Positions 17,957 through 26,000 of a DNA stretch of 43,186 nt are shown here, piece after piece (position 1 is the stretch's first letter; the number at the start of each line of letters is the position of its first letter). Source of the stretch: Burkholderiales bacterium (lineage in GTDB: Bacteria; Pseudomonadota; Gammaproteobacteria; Burkholderiales; JAEUOS01). Position numbers and translations under genes: made by a program. Under the pieces are notes generated by a model. The model made no database searches, was not told where the DNA came from, and was given only the letters and a program-made list of their open reading frames with translations. Location: contig CANJDH010000034.1 in NCBI GenBank assembly GCA_947473125.1, forward strand, positions 1 to 43,186, read 5' to 3'.

Positions 17957-19168
17957 CTAGCGCATGTTGACCAGGGTTTGCAGGACCGAATCCTGGGTCT
18001 TGATGGTTTGCGCGTTGGCCTGATACACCCGCTGCGCAGTAATCATGTCGACCAATTCGGCGGTAAGGTCGATGTTCGAGCTTTCGAGGGCGCCCGATTG
18101 CAGGGCTCCCAGATTTCCCGTGCTCGGTGCTCCGATCAATGCCGGTCCCGATGCCGGCGCTTCGGCCCACTGATTGCCGCCGAGAGATTGCAATCCCTGG
18201 GGATTGGTAAAGCTCGACAGCACGACCTGCCCCTGGGCGCGCGACTGCCCGTTGGTGTAGCGCCCGAGGATGATGCCGTCTCCGCCAACCGAGTAGCCGG
18301 AAATCTTGCCGGCCCCGTACCCATCCTGCGATAGGGAATTGACGCCAAAGGCACTGCCAAACTGGGAGGTGCCGGCCAGATCGAGCGCCAGACTGATGGG
18401 GGCCGCGCCGGTCGTGACCGGCAGCGTCAGGGCCGCAGTCGACCCGGAGGTCAGTGCACCGCTGGAGTTGAATCCAAGCGTGCTGATCGGCCCGGCGCCG
18501 ACTTGGACGCCATCGTTGGCGGCGAAAGTATCCCAGGTATTTGCCGCAGTCTTGACAAAATACAGCGAGAGAATGTGCTGGTTGCCCAATGAGTCATAGA
18601 CCGACATCGAGGTCGCGCCCTGATATGTGGTTGGATTCGACAAACTGAAGGCAGCCGAGGACAAGGCCCCGGCACGTGAATCCAGCGTCACGCCCGCAGT
18701 CGCCTTGGTGCTGGCGGCCGGCGCGAGGTCTGCCGCCGAAACCTGCAGGGGCACCGGGGTTGCCGACGTCACGCCGCCACTGGCGGAAGCCGGATAACCG
18801 GTCAGGTTCTGGCCCGCCGCATTGACGATGTAACCGTTCTTGTCGAGCGCAAACTGGCCGTTGCGCGTATAGGTCACGCTACCGTTGGTGTCCATCCGGT
18901 AAAAGCCGCTGCCGTTGATGGCCAGATCCAGCGGGTTGCTGGTAACTTGAATGTTGCCTTGCCCGAAAGTCTGTTTGATCGCGCCCACAGCGGTACCGAT
19001 GCCGACGCTGGCGCCGCTCGATCCGCCGGCGGTATTGGCAAACACGTCGGCAAACTCGACTTCGCTGCCCTTGTAGCCAACCGTCGTCGAGTTGGCGATG
19101 TTGTTGCCGATCACATCGAGGTTTTTGGCGGCGGCATTGAGGCCGCTCAATCCTTGCTGGAAACTCAT
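17957..19168 (-). CDS. flgE: Flagellar hook protein FlgE
   Basis: FlgE is the main subunit of the hook, the universal joint between rod and filament. The 403-residue protein (enteric about 402) starts MSFQQGLSGLNAAAKNLDVI and has NNIANSTTVGYKGSEVEF, then NPLDLAINGSGFYRM. The C-terminus SSNIDLTAELVDMITAQRVY and ending LQTLVNMR are typical. AGGAG lies 7 nt before the ATG. It follows flgD, whose product is the hook cap. Confidence 0.97.
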   Translation of the reverse strand: MSFQQGLSGLNAAAKNLDVIGNNIANSTTVGYKGSEVEFADVFANTAGGSSGASVGIGTAVGAIKQTFGQGNIQVTSNPLDLAINGSGFYRMDTNGSVTYTRNGQFALDKNGYIVNAAGQNLTGYPASASGGVTSATPVPLQVSAADLAPAASTKATAGVTLDSRAGALSSAAFSLSNPTTYQGATSMSVYDSLGNQHILSLYFVKTAANTWDTFAANDGVQVGAGPISTLGFNSSGALTSGSTAALTLPVTTGAAPISLALDLAGTSQFGSAFGVNSLSQDGYGAGKISGYSVGGDGIILGRYTNGQSRAQGQVVLSSFTNPQGLQSLGGNQWAEAPASGPALIGAPSTGNLGALQSGALESSNIDLTAELVDMITAQRVYQANAQTIKTQDSVLQTLVNMR

Positions 19169-19181
19169 GTGCTGCTCCTGG

Positions 19182-19868
19182 TTAGAAAATCTGCTTGATC
19201 TGGTTCATCTGGACCGTACCGACACCGCGCATCTGCAGCGTTGGCGCCCCCTGCCCGGGCCTGACGCCGTCGATGCGCAACGCTGCCAGTGCGTCGACAC
19301 CGGTGGTCTTGCCGCCGGAAAGTGCGCTCACCGAAAAACTGTAGGCGCCGGGGCTTGCGGCTACGCCAGCGTCGGTCTTGCCATCCCAGGCGAAGCTGTG
19401 CACGCCGCTCGGCAATGCCCCCAGGGACGCGCGATGCACGATCTGGCCGGACGGGTCGGTAATCGTGACGTTGACATCCTCGGCCGGCTGGCCGAGTTCG
19501 AATCCGCCCATGCCGCCTTCCGCGGTCAACTCAATCGACTTGCCGGCCACCAGCGCCGTATGTCCGACCAGGCCGGCCGCCTGCACGGCTTGCGCGGAAT
19601 CGGAGTTGCCCACCAGCTTTTGCAGTGTCTGGTTCAACTGGTCAATGCCCTTTACCGTATCGATTTGCGCCAGTTGGCTGGTCACCTGCGCGTTATCCAT
19701 GGGATTGAGCGGATCCTGGTTTTTCATCTGCGCGATGAGCAGCGTCATGAAGCGGTCCTGGGTCGCGCCGCCGGACGACTCTGCGCCGCCGGCCGCGCCT
19801 CCGGCTGAAGCCGAAAGGGCGGTAAACGGGTTTGCTGTGCCTTGCGTGCCTGCAATTGCGGTGGTCAT
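19182..19868 (-). CDS. flgD: Flagellar hook assembly scaffold FlgD
   Basis: FlgD caps the growing hook so FlgE subunits can be inserted. The 228-residue protein has an Ala/Gly-rich start, the conserved N-terminal FlgD sequence DRFMTLLIAQMKNQDPLNPM (about 36-55), and a C-terminal FlgD/Ig-like region with HSFAWDGKTDAG and PGAYSFSVSA. GGAG lies just before the ATG. It lies between flgC (40-nt gap) and flgE (13-nt gap). Confidence 0.96.
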   Translation of the reverse strand: MTTAIAGTQGTANPFTALSASAGGAAGGAESSGGATQDRFMTLLIAQMKNQDPLNPMDNAQVTSQLAQIDTVKGIDQLNQTLQKLVGNSDSAQAVQAAGLVGHTALVAGKSIELTAEGGMGGFELGQPAEDVNVTITDPSGQIVHRASLGALPSGVHSFAWDGKTDAGVAASPGAYSFSVSALSGGKTTGVDALAALRIDGVRPGQGAPTLQMRGVGTVQMNQIKQIF

Positions 19869-19908
19869 TTGAACTCCGGAAAAATGGGCCTAACGTGTAA
19901 GCAGCGCA

Positions 19909-20322
19909 TCAATTGCCCCCCAACTGCAGGGTCTTTTGCAACAGGGTCTTGGCCGTATTCATCACTTCGATGTTGCTTTCATAGGAGCGCGCTGCGGAAA
20001 TCATGTTCACCATTTCCTCGGCGGCGCTGACATTGGGCATCGACACATATCCCTCGCCGTCGGCAAGCGGATGTTTCGGGTCATGCACGCGTCGTGGAGG
20101 CGAGCTATCGGTGGTGACACTGCGCACCCTTACCGATTGCGCACCGTTTGCCGTACCACCGAGGTCGACCGCCTCGAAGACCACCTGCCGTGCCCGGTAC
20201 GCCTGCCCATCGGGACCGGCGGCACTATCGGCATTGGCAAGATTGCTCGCCACCACGTTGAGGCGCTGGCCCTGGGCCACCGCGCCACCACCGGCAATTC
20301 TGAATGCATCGAACAAGGACAT
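19909..20322 (-). CDS. flgC: Flagellar proximal rod protein FlgC
   Basis: FlgC is a proximal rod subunit. The 137-residue length and sequence match the family: MSLFDAFRIAGGGAVAQGQR, SNLANADSAAGPDGQAYRAR, a DPKHPLADGEGYV segment, and a C-terminal helix AAEEMVNMISAARSYESN. It starts 4 nt after the flgB stop and is probably translationally coupled to it. Confidence 0.97.
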   Translation of the reverse strand: MSLFDAFRIAGGGAVAQGQRLNVVASNLANADSAAGPDGQAYRARQVVFEAVDLGGTANGAQSVRVRSVTTDSSPPRRVHDPKHPLADGEGYVSMPNVSAAEEMVNMISAARSYESNIEVMNTAKTLLQKTLQLGGN

Positions 20323-20326
20323 GGCG

Positions 20327-20731
20327 TTAACCCTGAATGGCGCTCAAGATCGTCTTGATCTGGCCGTTAAGGAACTTGAGAGCCGCTTCGTAACGGACGG
20401 CGTTGTCGGCAAACTGGGCGCGTTCGGCATCCATCTCGACCGTGTTGCCGTCGATCGAAGCCTGCGAAGGAGGTCGAAACGCCAGAACGGCCGAAGTGGA
20501 GGCAGCCGCCGTACCGAAGTGTCCGGCCGCACTTGCGGTCAAGCGCGGCGTGCCGGCGGCACCAGATGCGCGCGTCGCCGAATCGAGTGCGCGGCCAAAG
20601 TCAAAATCGACCGCCTTGAAACCCGGCGTGTCCGCATTGGCGATGTTGGCGGCAAGCAATTGCTGGCGATCCGCGCGCAGCCGAAGTGCCGAGGCGTTGA
20701 ACTGAAGTGATTGGTCGAGTGCTCCGATCAT
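20327..20731 (-). CDS. flgB: Flagellar proximal rod protein FlgB
   Basis: FlgB is a proximal rod subunit and the first gene of the flgB-L operon. The 134-residue protein begins MIGALDQSLQFNASALRLRA and has AANIANADTPGFKAVDFDFG. The C-terminus NAVRYEAALKFLNGQIKTI is the usual rod helix. I chose ATG 20731, preceded by AGGAG with a 7-nt spacing. An open extension to 20830 runs into the divergent regulatory region and is rejected. flgA is transcribed in the opposite direction from 20920. Confidence 0.97.
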   Translation of the reverse strand: MIGALDQSLQFNASALRLRADRQQLLAANIANADTPGFKAVDFDFGRALDSATRASGAAGTPRLTASAAGHFGTAAASTSAVLAFRPPSQASIDGNTVEMDAERAQFADNAVRYEAALKFLNGQIKTILSAIQG

Positions 20732-20819
20732 GGCGATCTCCTGGTGCAATCCGGTTGCCGAGCCATCCGGCCTGATTGGAATTACAGAGCCATTTGAGCA
20801 AAGGCGCCGCACCCGCCAT

Positions 20820-20857
20820 CGCCTGAACAAGGCGATAAATCTGCCCTTGATCAGGCG
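20820..20857. promoter_or_regulatory. Imperfect inverted repeat in the flgB-flgA divergent region
   Basis: Arms 20820-20832 (CGCCTGAACAAGG) and 20845-20857 (CCTTGATCAGGCG) pair at 12 of 13 positions around a 12-base loop. The repeat lies about midway between the divergent flgB and flgA starts. In enteric bacteria this intergenic region carries an FlhD4C2 site made of two inverted boxes with a spacer of about 10-12 bp, so it is a candidate activator site for both operons. The arm sequence has not been compared with an FlhDC consensus. A hairpin in the flgA leader is the alternative. Confidence 0.4.
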
Positions 20858-20919
20858 TCAGGGCGCCACCGGCACGCGTATTGTTGAGGTCCATCCCTGA
20901 TCGCTTCAAGGCAGATGCC

Positions 20920-21630
20920 ATGAATCCCCGCAACCCCATCCCCGTCTGGCTGGTCCATTGCACGTTTGTTGCCACCGCGATTTTTTGTTCGACGCCGCTA
21001 CGCGCGCGCTCGGCACCGCTTCCCGATCCGGTGCAGGCCCTCAAGGTGTATCTTGAGCGTGCCACGACCGGGTTGCCGGGAAGGGTCGAGGTCTCTGTAG
21101 GGGCGCTTGACGAGCGCATCAAGCTGGCGCCGTGCGCCCAGGTCGAACCCTATGTGCCGCAAGGCGCGCGCCTGTGGGGGCGCTCCTCGATCGGCCTGCG
21201 CTGTGTGGAGGGAGCCGGATGGAACGTCTTCCTGCCGGTGGATATCAAGGTATTTGGCCGGGCACTGGTGGCCGCGCGGGCGTTTTTCCCGGGGGACAAC
21301 CCGGGCCAGGCCGACGTTCGTGAAGAAGAGATCGAACTCACGCGAGAAACCGGCATAGTGGTAACGCAGCTGGGGCAGCTTGAAGGGAAGACCGCGGCCC
21401 GCATGGTCGGCGCCGGCCAGATCCTCAAGCAGGACTTCTTTCGCGCCCCGCCGGCAGTGGGTGCGGGCGACACAGTACAACTGGTTTACAACGGCGCCGG
21501 GTTTTCCATATTGACCGGCGGCAGGGCCCTGGCCAATGCTGCAGATGGCCAACAAGTCAGGGTGCAAACAGAATCGGGAAGGGTAGTACAGGGCATCGCC
21601 CGACTCGGTCGCGTGGTGGACATGAAATGA
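20920..21630 (+). CDS. flgA: P-ring assembly chaperone FlgA
   Basis: FlgA is a periplasmic chaperone needed for FlgI P-ring assembly. The 236-residue precursor has a signal peptide with a hydrophobic core (about 8-26) and likely cleavage after ARSA (residue 32). The mature part ends in a SAF/beta-clip-type region with QVRVQTESGRVVQGIARLGR. I chose ATG 20920 (MNPRNPIPVW). The frame is open to 20881, but those 13 residues would lie before the signal peptide. It is divergent from flgB and heads flgA-flgM-flgN. flgM starts 93 nt after the stop. Confidence 0.92.
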   Translation: MNPRNPIPVWLVHCTFVATAIFCSTPLRARSAPLPDPVQALKVYLERATTGLPGRVEVSVGALDERIKLAPCAQVEPYVPQGARLWGRSSIGLRCVEGAGWNVFLPVDIKVFGRALVAARAFFPGDNPGQADVREEEIELTRETGIVVTQLGQLEGKTAARMVGAGQILKQDFFRAPPAVGAGDTVQLVYNGAGFSILTGGRALANAADGQQVRVQTESGRVVQGIARLGRVVDMK

Positions 21631-21677
21631 AAGCGCCTCAGGAATTTGCCGACACGGCCGTTAGTACTTCCATGGAT

Positions 21678-21698
21678 ACGCCGGAAAGCAACCGGCGT
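21678..21698. other. Hairpin in the flgM leader
   Basis: ACGCCGG (21678-21684) and CCGGCGT (21692-21698) form a 7-bp stem with loop AAAGCAA. It ends 25 nt before the flgM ATG and just upstream of the AAGGAG ribosome binding site. No T-run follows. It could affect flgM translation or mRNA processing, but no function can be assigned. Confidence 0.3.
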
Positions 21699-21723
21699 CA
21701 GGCTTATCGACAAGGAGAAACCC

Positions 21724-22017
21724 ATGAAAATCAATAACATGCATGACAGTACCCGTCTCGAATCGGGCCTCGGCAGAACCACTTCCAAGGCCACGGCTTC
21801 CGGCCCCACCGGGCCAGCTGATGCGGCACCGCCGGGAAAATCGGTGGATATCAACGCAGCCGGCGCACAGCGTCTGAGCAATGCGGCCGGTTTTGATGCG
21901 AACAAGGTCGAACAAATAAAGGAGGCGATCAGAAACGGCCAGTTTCGCGTCGACTCCCAAGCCGTGGCACAAAAACTCCTGTCCAGCGTACACGAACTGC
22001 TGGGCACGGCGCACTGA
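21724..22017 (+). CDS. flgM: Anti-sigma-28 factor FlgM
   Basis: FlgM binds FliA and blocks late flagellar genes until hook completion, when it is exported. The 97-residue protein (enteric 97) starts MKINNMHDSTRLESG. The C-terminal half has the sigma-binding region GFDANKVEQIKEAIRNGQFR followed by VDSQAVAQKLLSS. I chose ATG 21724, preceded by AAGGAG at 7 nt. The longer frame back to 21646 runs through a hairpin leader. The stop overlaps the flgN start (TGATG). A partner FliA is encoded in this window. Confidence 0.95.
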   Translation: MKINNMHDSTRLESGLGRTTSKATASGPTGPADAAPPGKSVDINAAGAQRLSNAAGFDANKVEQIKEAIRNGQFRVDSQAVAQKLLSSVHELLGTAH

Positions 22018-22514
22018 TGCTCGAACTGCACCATCCCCCGGTGCATGCGGCACTATCGGTGCAACTGCTGAAGGCGGAGTACGACCTGATCCGGCAACTG
22101 CAGTCATTGCTACGGCGTGAAGGCGTTGCGCTCGAGGCGGGGGACGCAACCGCATTGCCGTCCATTGCCGAAACACGTACGCAGCTGACACACTCGCTCA
22201 AAGTGGCGACGCAGGCGCGTCTGCAAGCGCTTGGCCGGGCCGGCATTGGACCTGATGCTGCCAGCATCCGCCAATATCTGGAGTCTGGCGCCGCCACAGG
22301 CCAGGTCCGGGCGGCGTGGAACCGGTTGCGCCTTGAATATGCGCGCCTCGCCGGCCTGAACCGTGCAAACGCCGCCTTCGTCGAAACCCAATTTCGCTAC
22401 CTGCAAACGCGCTGGAACGGCCTGCTCCAGAGTGCCGGAGGAAGCGGCGTGTATTCGCGACGGGGTGAAGCACCCGCGCAGCATCGGCGCGCAGCACTAA
22501 CGGCCGCCGCCTGA
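22017..22514 (+). CDS. flgN: Flagellar export chaperone FlgN
   Basis: FlgN is the cytoplasmic chaperone for FlgK and FlgL, both encoded in this window. The 165-residue protein is largely alpha-helical, as expected for FlgN, with LLKAEYDLIRQLQSLLRREG near the start and AAWNRLRLEYARLAGLNRAN later. The start overlaps the flgM stop. Sequence conservation in this family is low, so placement directly after flgM carries much of the call. The C-terminal tail after about residue 140 is Ala/Arg-rich and probably disordered. Confidence 0.88.
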   Translation: MLELHHPPVHAALSVQLLKAEYDLIRQLQSLLRREGVALEAGDATALPSIAETRTQLTHSLKVATQARLQALGRAGIGPDAASIRQYLESGAATGQVRAAWNRLRLEYARLAGLNRANAAFVETQFRYLQTRWNGLLQSAGGSGVYSRRGEAPAQHRRAALTAAA

Positions 22515-22536
22515 AACCACAGTCGACGTTTCAGGC
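22509..22536. terminator. Inverted repeat spanning the convergent stops of flgN and the response regulator
   Basis: GCCTGAAAC (22509-22517) and GTTTCAGGC (22528-22536) are perfectly complementary around a 10-base loop. Each arm holds the stop codon of one of the two converging genes. This is a plausible bidirectional terminator, though there is no long T-run. Confidence 0.45.
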
Positions 22537-22971
22537 CGCTGGTGGGCGCTGGTTCAAGCCGAGCCAGTAGTGGCCGACGCGCCCCACGGCTTCAAAAAAT
22601 GCTTCAAACTCGACCGGCTTGACGACATAGCTGTTGACCCCCGCACGATAGGCGTCGGCAATGTCGCGCGCTTCCATCGACGAGGTCAGCATCACCACGA
22701 CCAGATGCCTTAGCCGGACATCGCCGCGGATCCTCTCAAGCACTTCAACGCCCGTCAGTTTGGGAAGCTTGCAGTCGAGCAAAATGAGTTGCGGCAGGCT
22801 CGCAGCGCCTCCGGACGACACGGTTGACATCAGCAATTCCACCGCCTCGACGCCGTCGTGCGCGCGTGCGATCGTGGCGTGCACGCCGCTGCGCTTGAGC
22901 GCACGGACCACCAGGTCGGCATCGCTGGGATTGTCTTCCACCAGCAGAATTGTCGGATTGACTTCACTCAT
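22531..22971 (-). CDS. Stand-alone response regulator (Rcp1-like receiver)
   Basis: A 146-residue single-receiver protein: PTILLVEDNPSDADLVVRAL (6-25), phosphoacceptor Asp66 in LILLDCKLPKLTG, and Lys118 in SYVVKPV. The VEDNPSDADL start and the long loop after helix 2 resemble the Rcp1-type regulators that often accompany multi-PAS or phytochrome-type kinases. It has no output domain, so it probably acts by protein contact or phosphotransfer. I chose ATG 22971 (MSEVNPT), with AGGGG 7 nt upstream. It lies 57 nt after the large PAS/GAF kinase gene on the same strand, so that kinase is the likely partner. It converges with flgN. Confidence 0.9.
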   Translation of the reverse strand: MSEVNPTILLVEDNPSDADLVVRALKRSGVHATIARAHDGVEAVELLMSTVSSGGAASLPQLILLDCKLPKLTGVEVLERIRGDVRLRHLVVVMLTSSMEARDIADAYRAGVNSYVVKPVEFEAFFEAVGRVGHYWLGLNQRPPAA

Positions 22972-23028
22972 ATGCGCCCCTGACACACTGCCCTTTTTTA
23001 ACAACGTCAAACCGGCTGGCGCGATGCA

Positions 23029-26000
23029 TTAGTGCACCAGCGCCGGCGTAGGCGCCTCGTGGCGCGGCAACGTGAAGCGGAAGATCGCACCGCCGGCTGC
23101 TGATGATTCCGCCCAGATGCGCCCGCCATGTCTTTCTACAATCCGCTTCACGATCGCCAAACCAACCCCGGTACCCTCGAATTCGCTTGCGCTGTGCAAG
23201 CGTTGAAACACCCCGAACAACTTGTCGACATACGCCATGTCGAAACCTTCGCCATTGTCGCTTACCGTGAACAGAAGTTCGCGATCTGCGTTTTGGCAAT
23301 CGATGCTGACCACAGGAGCATCGCGCTTGGCACTGAATTTGATCGCATTTCCAATCAGATTGGCCCACACCTGGCGCAACATGATGGGGTCGCCGTGCAC
23401 GTCTTCGAGCCTGCCGATGTCAAATCGCACAGCGCGGCCACGGCCGCCCTCCTCCGCCACCACGGCCACCAGGGCGGCCGTATCGACACGCTGCCCGGTC
23501 AGGACACCCCGCCCGTAGCGTGAAAACTCGAGCAAGCCGTTGATGAGCTCGGACATCTTGCGGGTACTGGTGCTAATGGCGTTGATATCGCGCTGCGCAT
23601 CCGCGTTGAGCGCTTCGCCGATATCCCCCTGGAGCAACTGGGAAAATCCGTCAATCGCCCGCAACGGCGCTCGCAGGTCATGGGCCACCGTGTACGAAAA
23701 CGCCTCAAGCTCGCGATTGGCTGCCGTCAGTTCGGCAGTACGCTGGTTAACGCGCTGTTCGAGATCCTGATTCAGTTTTAGGATCTCGCGCTCGGTCCAC
23801 TTGCGGGCACTGATGTCGCGGAACTGGGATTGCACCAACTGGCGCCCGTGCGACTCAAACATGCTCGCCGCCACCTCCACTTCCACCAGGGTGCCGTCGA
23901 GCCTCTGCAGTTGCATCTCGGCAAAAGGCAACGCTTCGCCGCTCTGGCGCAGACGCGCAAGGCGATCGCCGGAACGCGATTGCGACTCGCGCGTGTACAG
24001 CTTGACGGCGTTCAACCCAATCAGCGCACCCATCGATTTGGCGCCTATCATGCGAACGAACGCAGTATTGGCATACTCGATAATGCCCCACTCGTGGATC
24101 AGCACGCCGTCCTGGGATTGCTCCACCAGGCGCCGATACCTTTCGGCACTTTCGCGTGCCGCCTCGGTCGAGCGAAAGCGCTCGATCACAAACCCGGCGA
24201 GGCGGCCCGCAGCGCGGACAAATTCCATGTCGCTTTCGCTCGGCCCTGCCGCCGCCGGATAGGCAATGCCGATCGTGGCGATGACAGCGCCGGCCCGATC
24301 GAATACCGGCATTGACCACGAAGCACGGATACCGGCACCCATCAGTGACTGGCGCACTGACGCGCAGCGATCATCGGTGCTCACATCCTCGAATATCACC
24401 GCGCTATTGCGCCGCGCTGCCTCGGCACAACTTGTCGCATCCAGCTCCAGGGTGACACCCTTTGCGAGCACCTCGGACCAGGCTGCCGACACCCCGAAAG
24501 ACGCGAGCACACGCAAGGTGCCGAGATCCAATTCCCTGACGATCACCCCGCCGACACGCTCGAGGACGCCGTGAATGGTGTGCGCAAGAATCGACAGCAG
24601 CTTGGGTAAAGCCTCGCCCTGCGCCATGCTCTCAAACAGGGCGCGTTCTCCCAAGCGCATCGCGTCGTTGCGATAGCGCACCGTAATGTCTGATCCGACG
24701 CCGCGATACCCGCTGAACGTACCGCGCGCATCGAATACCGGCTCGCCGCGAATCGCCCAGTAGAAACGCCGCCCTTCCAAATTGGTAAATTCGATCAGCG
24801 TATGCGAAAACGGCTCCCGCGCTTCGAGCAGGCGCCGGTGTTCGTCCCAGGTAAATCCGATCGGCCGCAACTGCGGATTGTCCCAGCGTCGATGGCCCAC
24901 GGGAGTCGAAAGGAAACGCGTCGCATCGTCGCTCCAGACCGTGGCGCGGGTAAACCGGAACTGTTCGTCCTGCTCCCACTCCCAGTCTGAAGACAGCGTT
25001 ACCAGCTTGCGCAAGCGCTCCTCGCTTTCGCGCAGGGCTTCCGTCGACCGGTGCCGCTCCATGACCAGGGCCGCCAGGCGTGCAGCCGCATCGGTCAAAT
25101 CGAGGTCACCAGCGCTTGGCGTGTGGGCAACATCGGTATAAACATCAAAGGTGGCGATGACCGCACTACCCATGCCACGTACCGGGGTTGACCAGCAGGC
25201 ACGCACGCCTGCCATCCCGGCGGCCTCACGATATGCATCCCAGCGCGCGTCGGTAGCGATGTCGTGCGCAATGACGGTCTGTCCCAGGGATGCAGCTGCC
25301 CCGCAACTGCCCTCAAGCTCGCCAATGGCCATGCCGTCGATGCTGGCGCAATAGGCCTCGGGAAGACGCGGCGCCGCCAGATGGCGCAAGCAATCCCCCT
25401 CTACCAGCAGGACCGAAGCGCGCGACGGACGTTCAGTGGAGGCCTCAACCATCTCGCACAGGATCATCATTAGTACGGCCAGGGAGGCGCCCCGCGACAA
25501 GGCTTCGAACAGCTGCGCCTCACCGGAGCGCCGCAGGTTGGCTCGATGGGCGCTCAAAATGTCGGTTCCCAGGCCGCGATAGCCGAGGAAATTGTGTTTT
25601 GCATCAAACCGCGGCTCACCGCTCAGTACCCTGTAATAGCGCCTGCCATCGGCTCCGTGAACCTCGATGATCAGATTGGAGAATCTGCGTTGCGCCTCGA
25701 CTGTCGCCCGATGCTCTTCCCATGAGCAATTGACCGGGCGCAGGTGAGCGAGCTCCCAGCGACGTTTGCCCAAGGCGTCGGTACGCGTGATCCCATCGGC
25801 ATCGGCGACCAGTTCAACAAAGCGATGATCCGCATCGGTCTCCCATTTGCAATCCGACGCGAGCTCGGTCAGTCGTCGAAAATGGACTTCGCTCTCCTGC
25901 AGCGCGCGTTCGGCGTTGACGCGCGTGGTGATGTCAAGCGCCATCGCGATCGAGCCGGAAAATTCGCCCCGCGGCCCCGATATGCGCGCATTGCGCCATT

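Noticed and set aside
20831-20838. GGCGATAA resembling the sigma-28 -10 box GCCGATAA before flgA
   Set aside because: No -35 match lies at the right distance, and the sequence falls inside the inverted repeat.
20732-20894. Minus-strand reading frame beginning MDLNNTRAGG in the flgB-flgA gap
   Set aside because: It runs into flgB in another frame, has no good ribosome binding site, and would cover the regulatory inverted repeat.
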